Source: Bacillota bacterium (GTDB taxonomy: Bacteria; Bacillota; Clostridia; Lachnospirales; Lachnospiraceae). Taken from it: a stretch of DNA of 11,953 nucleotides. Below the pieces are notes generated by a model. That model had not been told where the DNA came from and did not search any database. It was given only the letters and a program-made list of their open reading frames with translations. This document shows positions 1 through 4,858 of the stretch, piece by piece; position 1 is the stretch's first letter, and every line of letters begins with the position of its first letter. Location of the stretch: positions 1-11,953 of the forward strand of contig JAEZLY010000088.1 of the NCBI GenBank assembly GCA_023414985.1, given 5' to 3'. The translations under genes and the position numbers were made by a program.

Positions 1-1179
1 AGCAGCAACCTGACCTACAGAGTCAGTGGTATTGACGAGCAGTTCCCTTACATTTTCCTCCATCGTAATTAGTGAAGTGGTGATAACACCGATTTCATCT
101 TCCCGTTTCTTATATTTCAGGAAATCAGCCTTCTCATTATGACTGAAATCAAGATTGGCCTGCTTTTTAATTGCATTGGAAAGAGATATAATCGGTTTTG
201 CGATACTGGAACCAATAAGTAAGGATATGATTAGTACAAATAAGACTGCTACAAGAGCATTTCCGATCAACGAGGATATCAGCAGATCGATCGGCTTCGT
301 ATATTCCTCCTGCGAGATTGCGATACCGAATCTCCAACCGGTTGCATTAATTGTAGACACTGCAAAATATCTCTTTATGCTGTCATAATCCTTAAGTACG
401 GTAAGGGAATTGCTATTATCCATTTTATCCTTGATTTCTGTCCCAGTGATATTTAATACGTCTTTCATATTGCTGAACTTGTCATCCTTCGGCATAAAAT
501 CCTGGTTAAAATGAATCAGGATATTATCCTGCTCATCCAGTAGAAAAGCATAGCTATCCTTTATTGAAATTGATTCCTGTAATATCTTATTTAGGGTTTC
601 CAGATTCACATCCATAGCCACGACACCGATGAGCTCACCATTGATCAGCACAGGCTTGGAGATAACCATAACCATTTGCTTGGTTGTCATATCAAAGGAT
701 GGGGTCCCATATACCAGATCTCCCTTCTCCTTTGCATTTATGTACCAGCCCCTGCTCGTGCAGTCATACTCCGCAGGCGGTGTCCACCCGGAACCGTCCA
801 CAAAGCTCTTATCAGAGAAACCCATATATACATCCGTCGTATATTCATTTGACTTTGTCTTCTGGGTCAGATAATTCAGTAATTGATTCTTATCCAGATC
901 CTTCTGGTTAACGATGCTGTCTGTGATTTCGTTCACAATCTGCCCCTGAGTCGACAACCATCCGTTGATCTCCATCGCATTTTTATCTGATAGATTAATT
1001 AACTTGCTGTTATTTTCGCTAGAAATGATTTTATTCGACAATGTACCAACTAGTAGGATAATTGCCGCGAGAATAATGATACTCATCAGAAGAAATGTGA
1101 ATGCCAATTTCGTTTTCATACTTTTCGTAAATGCTATCGTACCCTCTTCTTTTTGTTTCCTTTTAACCTTCATGTTCAT
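1..1179 (-). CDS. Methyl-accepting chemotaxis protein, dCache type (N-terminal part; runs off left edge)
   Basis: This is a transmembrane chemoreceptor that senses an extracellular ligand and signals to the CheA/CheW complex. The 393 visible residues are read without a stop: a short basic cytoplasmic start, TM1 at about 22-47, an extracellular dCache_1 sensor at about 50-295, TM2 at about 299-324, then a HAMP-like linker (about 325-378) and the beginning of the signalling helix. The methylation and tip regions lie outside the window, so the MCP call rests on architecture; a dCache histidine kinase or diguanylate cyclase is a less likely alternative. The sensor carries Y138, R143, W145, Y146, D163 and D190 with the spacing of the amino-acid-binding dCache motif, so an amino acid ligand is inferred. 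A GAGGAGG ribosome site at 1184-1190 lies 4 nt from the ATG at 1179 and 10 nt from a second in-frame ATG at 1173; either could be the start. Confidence 0.85.
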   Translation of the reverse strand, partial: MNMKVKRKQKEEGTIAFTKSMKTKLAFTFLLMSIIILAAIILLVGTLSNKIISSENNSKLINLSDKNAMEINGWLSTQGQIVNEITDSIVNQKDLDKNQLLNYLTQKTKSNEYTTDVYMGFSDKSFVDGSGWTPPAEYDCTSRGWYINAKEKGDLVYGTPSFDMTTKQMVMVISKPVLINGELIGVVAMDVNLETLNKILQESISIKDSYAFLLDEQDNILIHFNQDFMPKDDKFSNMKDVLNITGTEIKDKMDNSNSLTVLKDYDSIKRYFAVSTINATGWRFGIAISQEEYTKPIDLLISSLIGNALVAVLFVLIISLLIGSSIAKPIISLSNAIKKQANLDFSHNEKADFLKYKKREDEIGVITTSLITMEENVRELLVNTTDSVGQVAA

Positions 1180-1284
1180 CCAGCCTCCTCGTTAGTTTAA
1201 TAATTTCAGTCATCGATGAAGTTTACCTGCATCGCAAATCCCTTAGATTTTCACCTCCAAAGCACCCTTATTACGCTTATATAC

Positions 1285-1332
1285 AAAAAAGGATTTCAGG
1301 CATTTATGGGCGACATAAAAGCTTAAAATCCT
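1285..1332 (-). terminator. Terminator-like stem-loop in the chemoreceptor leader (candidate attenuator)
   Basis: On the minus strand the outer stem AGGATTT/AAATCCT (1326-1332 with 1290-1296) and inner stem TTTATG/CATAAA close around a TCGCC loop. The six bases between them on each arm pair with two mismatches and one G-T, so the whole folds as a hairpin of about 19 positions, directly followed by TTTTTT (1285-1290). It lies just downstream of the candidate promoter and about 105 nt before the start codon, where a conditional terminator would sit. It could also be a back-up terminator for the upstream cotJ operon. The geometry is seen directly; regulation is inference. Confidence 0.45.
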
Positions 1333-1345
1333 CTTTGATTTACCT

Positions 1346-1384
1346 ATTATACATTATTATCAGAAAAAAGAAATAAAAAATTTA
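1346..1384 (-). promoter_or_regulatory. Candidate promoter of the chemoreceptor gene (sigma-28-like, uncertain)
   Basis: On the minus strand TAAA (1381-1384) is followed after 16 nt by TCTGATAA (1358-1365), resembling the flagellar/chemotaxis sigma-D pattern TAAA-N15-GCCGATAT with imperfect -10 match. A perfect TATAAT lies at 1346-1351 but has no acceptable -35 at 17 nt (ATTTCT). Chemoreceptor genes in motile Firmicutes are often read by sigma-D, which favours the first reading, but the region is so AT-rich that chance matches are likely. Confidence 0.3.
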
Positions 1385-1460
1385 TCAATAATTATTAAAT
1401 TTTTATATTGTCAGAATTCTCCTAAAATAATCTTAAATAGCACAAGATTTATGTATTAAC

Positions 1461-1493
1461 CCGCTCTCTGAAAACAGAGAGCGGTATTTTTTT
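1461..1493 (+). terminator. Strong intrinsic-terminator hairpin, T-tract on the plus strand
   Basis: CCGCTCTCTG (1461-1470) and CAGAGAGCGG (1475-1484) form a perfect 10-bp stem with an AAAA loop, followed on the plus strand by TATTTTTTT (1485-1493). It lies 24 nt past the cotJC stop, the expected place for that operon's terminator, but on the minus strand the stem is followed by GTTAATAC rather than a T-run. By sequence it is a good terminator for plus-strand transcripts and a weaker one for the cotJ operon. Confidence 0.65.
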
Positions 1494-1508
1494 CTGTTTC
1501 ATAGCTTT

Positions 1509-2117
1509 CTATTTCGAAAAATCTGCAGGAAATGCCAGGTTAACGGCATAGAAGTTCCTTCCTTCGATCTCATCGGTAATCATTCTCAAGGCTTCCCCGA
1601 ATCTCTGGAAATGAACGATTTCTCTTTCCCTAAGGAACTTAATCGGGTCACATACATCATGATCTGTAACCAGACGAAGAATATTGTCATAGGTGGTTCT
1701 TGCCTTCTGCTCTGCTGCCATATCCTCTACCAGATCAGTGATCGGGTCACCCTTACTCTGGAAGAAGGTAGCGCTGTTCGGAATACCTCCTGCTGACTGC
1801 GGCCATAAGCCCAGGGTATGATCTACGTAATACTTTTCAAAACCGCCCTCCAAGATTTCTGCAGGAGTAAGGTTCTTGGTTAATTGATGAACGATGGCAC
1901 TGACCATCTCCATGTGTGCTAATTCCTCGGTTCCGATATCCGTCAATAAACCGGCAATTTTTCGATTCGGCATGGTATAACGCTGGGAAAGATAACGCAT
2001 GGAGGCTGCCAATTCACCATCCGGACCACCGAATTGGCTCATGATAACCTGAGCTATTCTCGGATTTCTTTCTGCAATGTTTACAGGATGCTGTAATCTC
2101 TTCTCATAACTCCACAT
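1509..2117 (-). CDS. cotJC: Spore coat protein CotJC, manganese-catalase family
   Basis: CotJC is a spore-coat-associated protein of the dimanganese catalase superfamily, made in the mother cell during sporulation and placed in the coat with CotJA and CotJB. The 202-residue product has the ferritin-like four-helix pattern with candidate metal ligands at E35 (GELAAS), E65 and H68 (EELAHME), E136 (AEQKAR) and H169 (EIVHFQRF), which matches the Glu/Glu-His/Glu/Glu-His layout of manganese catalases. Catalytic peroxide removal is therefore plausible but inferred. It lacks the long C-terminal extension of classical catalases, as is normal for CotJC. It starts 3 nt after the cotJB stop, with a GGAAGGAAGG-like ribosome site upstream, and is the last gene of the operon. 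Confidence 0.95.
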   Translation of the reverse strand: MWSYEKRLQHPVNIAERNPRIAQVIMSQFGGPDGELAASMRYLSQRYTMPNRKIAGLLTDIGTEELAHMEMVSAIVHQLTKNLTPAEILEGGFEKYYVDHTLGLWPQSAGGIPNSATFFQSKGDPITDLVEDMAAEQKARTTYDNILRLVTDHDVCDPIKFLREREIVHFQRFGEALRMITDEIEGRNFYAVNLAFPADFSK

Positions 2118-2120
2118 ACA

Positions 2121-2378
2121 CTAGCACCTTCCTTCCCACGGCCAGGGATCTTCAACCCAGGTCCATCTGTCGTCGACCTCTACACGGTATGATTCAATCG
2201 GACCATAGCATCTGGTATATTCATGAACGGCTTCATTTCTAACCTTCGACATCTTGGTCCAATACTCCAAAGCTGCCCTGTCAGTCGGATGCGTATCTAG
2301 GAAAAGCCTTAATTCATCACAGACAAAGCTGGTGGCTTCGATACAAGCAAATAATTTTTCTCTGTTATTTCCGTCCAT
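2121..2378 (-). CDS. cotJB: Spore coat protein CotJB
   Basis: CotJB is a small coat-assembly protein encoded between cotJA and cotJC in many Bacillota. The preferred product is 85 residues beginning MDGNNREKLF. It contains the family's conserved blocks: the LFLDTHPTD segment, the ALEYW..M helix and the C-terminal run rich in Trp and Pro (DRWTWVEDPWPWEG). Its molecular function is not known; it is probably structural or a CotJC partner. An in-frame ATG at 2399 would give 92 residues but would overlap the end of cotJA and has no ribosome site near it, while the ATG at 2378 follows GGAAGGGG (2390-2397) by 11 nt and lies directly after the cotJA stop (2380-2382). This spacing suggests translational coupling with cotJA. 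Confidence 0.92.
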   Translation of the reverse strand: MDGNNREKLFACIEATSFVCDELRLFLDTHPTDRAALEYWTKMSKVRNEAVHEYTRCYGPIESYRVEVDDRWTWVEDPWPWEGRC

Positions 2379-2379
2379 C

Positions 2380-2670
2380 CTATCTACATCCCCTTCCATG
2401 CCAATCTAGGTCAAGCTCCTTAAAGAGTGTTCCATTTGCTAAAGCAACGAATTCATTCTCATACAAATTTCTGAAGCACTGCCACGGAACATAGCACATA
2501 GCCAGAGGAAAACGGTCAAAATCCTCATATCTTTCTCTTTCGCAGGAATCCTCCGGGGTATATCCGCCGACAACATCACCACATACTGGTTCCGGTGTCC
2601 TGTATGGTGAAGCGCCACGGTTATAGCCGTTGTCTCTTCCCATCATACCGCGATACATCCGTCTATCCAT
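2380..2670 (-). CDS. cotJA: Spore coat-associated protein CotJA
   Basis: CotJA is the first gene of the three-gene coat operon and a small protein needed, in Bacillus subtilis, for CotJC incorporation into the spore coat. The 96-residue product has a basic, Met/Arg/Gly-rich head (MDRRMYRGMMGR) and the recognisable family core FPLAMCYVPWQ at about 54-63, followed by the LANGTLFKELDLDW block at about 77-90. The reading frame stays open upstream to an ATG at 2820, but the extra 50 residues are Cys/Ile-rich and unlike the family, and the ATG at 2670 has a clear AAAGGAG site 10 nt upstream, so the short start is chosen. It is divergent from the lipid kinase gene. No sporulation-sigma promoter could be assigned with confidence. 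Confidence 0.93.
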   Translation of the reverse strand: MDRRMYRGMMGRDNGYNRGASPYRTPEPVCGDVVGGYTPEDSCERERYEDFDRFPLAMCYVPWQCFRNLYENEFVALANGTLFKELDLDWHGRGCR

Positions 2671-2680
2671 AAAACTGTCT

Positions 2681-2687
2681 CTCCTTT
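2681..2687 (-). promoter_or_regulatory. Ribosome binding site deciding the cotJA start
   Basis: AAAGGAG on the minus strand is separated by 10 nt from the ATG at 2670. No comparable site precedes the upstream in-frame ATG at 2820. Confidence 0.75.
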
Positions 2688-2813
2688 CGAAAACATCAAT
2701 AATTAGCGAGCAACATGCCTTATCTAATTGTTGTTCTATACATATTATGAAGAAAGGACAATTCTGTGCCTGTATCTGTCGTATGATCACGGTAATATAA
2801 ATCCTGCAAATCA

Positions 2814-2842
2814 TTGACATTGATGATTTTTTACTATATATT
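2814..2842 (+). promoter_or_regulatory. Sigma-A-type promoter of the lipid kinase-vanZ unit
   Basis: A perfect -35 TTGACA (2814-2819), a 17-nt spacer and TATATT (2837-2842, one mismatch to TATAAT) form a near-consensus vegetative promoter. Transcription would begin near 2849, giving a leader of about 95 nt. A 7-bp inverted repeat, AAATCAT-N8-ATGATTT (2808-2829), straddles the -35 and could be an operator. Confidence 0.75.
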
Positions 2843-2943
2843 TGAGTTATAGCGGCATTGTCAGAGATTGGACATTTCCGGCGATATCAGCACGGACTAG
2901 AAGATAGCACTGCCCAAAGAACCGGCAGAAGGAGAAGCATATT

Positions 2944-3870
2944 ATGTATCATTTTATCATCAACCCTAAATCAAGTTCCGGCAGGGGTATCCGCTTTTGG
3001 TGGGTTGTTAAGGACGAGCTTGAAAAACAAAAGGTTGAATATTCAGCAGTATTTACCGAATATCCGGGGCATGCTACCGAATTAGCGAAGATTATATGCC
3101 GGGACAATCCGGGTATTAAAAATATTGTTATCCTGGGCGGTGACGGAACCGTCAATGAGGTAATCAATGGCATCGAGAATTATGATGAGGTTCTGCTCGG
3201 TTATATACCCTCCGGCTCCAGCAATGACCTTGCGAGAAGCTTAAATATACCAAAGGATCCTGCAGAGGCTTTGTCCCATATACTGAACCCGACCAAATTC
3301 AAATATCTTGATCATGGAAGTATCTCCTTCCCACAGAGCACTCAGGAACCAAGAAAGTTCACCTGTTCCAGCGGTATGGGCTACGATGCCAGTGTCTGCC
3401 ATGAGGTGCAGGCATCTCCGTTGAAGAAGAGCTTGAACCGGTTCGGCGCAGGTAAGTTCGTATATATCGCAATCGCAATCAAGAATGTAATCAGTGCTCC
3501 TAAAATGTCAGCTAAGATCATCGTGGACGGTACGGAAAAGGGTGTCTATGAGAATGTCCTGCTGGTATCGAATATGATTCATAAATACGAAGGCGGTGGT
3601 CTTCTTATGGCTCCGCATGCGGATCCTACCGACGAAAAACTCAGCATTACATTGGTTCATGGATTGAGTAAAGCAAAGATCTTTCTGTTGCTTCCGACAA
3701 TTTTCACCGGAAAGCATATCAAATATAAGGGTGTGGAAACCTTCCACTGCTCGGAGATAGAGATTCAGACAGATATGGATATGGCGGTTCATACAGACGG
3801 CGAAGTACCTGCAATATGCTCACACATTAAGGTCAACTGTATTCCCGGAAAGATACGAATGATTTTATAA
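2944..3870 (+). CDS. Diacylglycerol kinase family lipid kinase (YegS/BmrU/DgkB-like)
   Basis: This soluble or peripheral membrane lipid kinase would transfer phosphate from ATP to a lipid hydroxyl, most likely diacylglycerol; sphingoid or other lipid substrates are possible. The 308-residue length is typical. The N-terminal catalytic domain shows INPKSSSGRG at 6-15, the nucleotide-binding GGDGTVNEV at 65-73 and PSGSSNDLAR at 89-98. The C-terminal lobe has the EGGGLLMAPHADPTDEKL segment (216-233), matching the structural-metal loop of DgkB, and HTDGE at 283-287, whose D285 aligns with the proposed catalytic base. AAGGAG lies 9 nt before the ATG. The VanZ-family gene follows after 18 nt, so the two are probably co-transcribed, suggesting a shared role in envelope lipid handling. 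The exact substrate cannot be read from sequence. Confidence 0.92.
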   Translation: MYHFIINPKSSSGRGIRFWWVVKDELEKQKVEYSAVFTEYPGHATELAKIICRDNPGIKNIVILGGDGTVNEVINGIENYDEVLLGYIPSGSSNDLARSLNIPKDPAEALSHILNPTKFKYLDHGSISFPQSTQEPRKFTCSSGMGYDASVCHEVQASPLKKSLNRFGAGKFVYIAIAIKNVISAPKMSAKIIVDGTEKGVYENVLLVSNMIHKYEGGGLLMAPHADPTDEKLSITLVHGLSKAKIFLLLPTIFTGKHIKYKGVETFHCSEIEIQTDMDMAVHTDGEVPAICSHIKVNCIPGKIRMIL

Positions 3871-3888
3871 CGAAAGTAGGCGTTAAGA

Positions 3889-4770
3889 ATGCAACGACGG
3901 ACGAACATCCAGGCTTCCTCATTAATTATTTTATTGAGTATCATCACTATTGTAGTTCAATTTGCAGCGTATTACCTTTTTACGGCAGTTTATGTAATCT
4001 TGGGAGCATCCATCCTGATTTGTATTCTGAGCTGCCACATTCTTCAGGAACAGACCTCCTCTTATGAAGCCTGCTTTAATTACTCTGTCCTGAACTTGTT
4101 CATTAGTTCGGTGATCGTTCTGTTATCATTCCTCGGAAAGGAAGAATCATTCCTGCCTTATACCGGTTGGATGCTCGGCATTGTCCTAATCAACTGGTTT
4201 CTACCCTGCATTCATTGTTTTCTGCGGAATATGCTGGATTACGGAACGAGATTCGAAGATTACAGATCTTTTTACAAACACGACAGTTTATTATTCTTTA
4301 TTATCTATATCGGAATCATCCTGTACGGTTCCTTTGTCAGTTCAGCTTTCCCCTTTGCCTATTCCGGAAGTCTGAATTATGCTAATTTCTTTCCCTTTGA
4401 AGCAATTACAATTCAGATAGAGGATTACCTTTATGGTCTGACACCGCTTAGTTCCATCCTGCTCTATCTGGCTTGTCGGCTTTTGATCTACCTACCGTAC
4501 GGTTACCAGATGACACTGCTTCTTCGAAGGCAGGGAAGACCGGTCCGACTTGCGGCTCTATTGGTTCTGCCTCTCCTGATAGAATTGTTTCAATATATCT
4601 TCTTACCTGGCCGCTTCGATATCGATGATGTTATTTATGCTCTCCTGGGCGGTATCCTAGGTTCCTTATTATTCTATATCAGCAACCTGATATTTAGAGC
4701 CGTCACCGGCAGAGATTTTCTGGCCAGAGATAACGACTATACCTTCTCCAACAGCAGAATTCATTTTTAG
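3889..4770 (+). CDS. VanZ-family integral membrane protein with N-terminal extension
   Basis: This 293-residue polytopic membrane protein has a VanZ-like domain in its second half: NFFPF at 166-170, a YLPYG loop at 201-205, the helix LPLLIELFQY at 227-236 and FDIDDVIYALLGGILG at 243-258, which are the conserved NFxPF, S/E-x2-Q and D-D-x3-N/G-G positions of the family. VanZ itself confers low-level teicoplanin resistance by an uncertain mechanism, and most homologues have no defined role. About 125 residues with roughly four hydrophobic helices precede the VanZ part, making it longer than minimal VanZ proteins. AAGTAGG about 8 nt upstream of ATG is a modest ribosome site. It is the second gene of the lipid kinase unit and is followed by a strong hairpin. 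Antibiotic resistance should not be assumed. Confidence 0.82.
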   Translation: MQRRTNIQASSLIILLSIITIVVQFAAYYLFTAVYVILGASILICILSCHILQEQTSSYEACFNYSVLNLFISSVIVLLSFLGKEESFLPYTGWMLGIVLINWFLPCIHCFLRNMLDYGTRFEDYRSFYKHDSLLFFIIYIGIILYGSFVSSAFPFAYSGSLNYANFFPFEAITIQIEDYLYGLTPLSSILLYLACRLLIYLPYGYQMTLLLRRQGRPVRLAALLVLPLLIELFQYIFLPGRFDIDDVIYALLGGILGSLLFYISNLIFRAVTGRDFLARDNDYTFSNSRIHF

Positions 4771-4800
4771 AAAATTACATATAGGTATTTAAATCATATA

Positions 4801-4858
4801 GGGGTTGTAGCTAAATAAATTCATGAAAGACTTTATTCTGCTACAGCCCCTTCTTTGT
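4801..4858. terminator. Bidirectional terminator between convergent vanZ-like and helicase genes
   Basis: GGGGTTGTAGC (4801-4811) pairs with GCTACAGCCCC (4840-4850) over 11 bp including one G-T pair, and an inner AATAAA/TTTATT can extend the structure. The plus-strand side is followed by TTCTTTGTT, the minus side by TATATGATTT. The right arm lies within the last codons of the helicase gene (stop at 4833-4835), so the helicase transcript reuses coding sequence for its terminator. Confidence 0.75.

Larger units (their letters stand above)
1180..1508. other. Intergenic region: mcp leader and cotJC downstream region
   Basis: This 329-bp stretch is AT-rich and has no convincing gene. It holds the GAGGAGG site for the chemoreceptor (1184-1190, minus), an apparent untranslated leader of roughly 160 nt for that gene, a terminator-like hairpin inside that leader (1285-1332), a weak promoter candidate (1346-1384, minus) and a strong hairpin with a plus-side T-tract (1461-1493). 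I did not recognise a known riboswitch consensus in the leader. Confidence 0.6.
2671..2943. other. Divergent intergenic region between cotJA and the lipid kinase gene
   Basis: This 273-bp region contains the AAAGGAG site of cotJA (2681-2687, minus), the vegetative-type promoter of the plus-strand unit (2814-2842), and the AAGGAG site of the lipid kinase (2929-2934). Toward cotJA, two CATA-type -10 candidates are present on the minus strand (CATAATAT at 2742-2749 and CATACGAC at 2778-2785). Neither has a good sigma-E or sigma-K -35 partner, so neither is called. Confidence 0.5.

Noticed and set aside
1180..1345. c-di-GMP riboswitch in the chemoreceptor leader.
   Set aside because: The leader position is suggestive for a motility gene, but I could not find the conserved core sequences of the known classes.
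2671..2820. Extra 50 codons upstream of cotJA in the same frame, starting at an ATG at 2820.
   Set aside because: The extension is Cys/Ile-rich and unlike CotJA, has no ribosome site, and the ATG at 2670 has a good AAAGGAG.
4781..4803. Two CATATAGG words before the vanZ-helicase terminator.
   Set aside because: Short AT-rich direct repeat with only two copies and no associated element.
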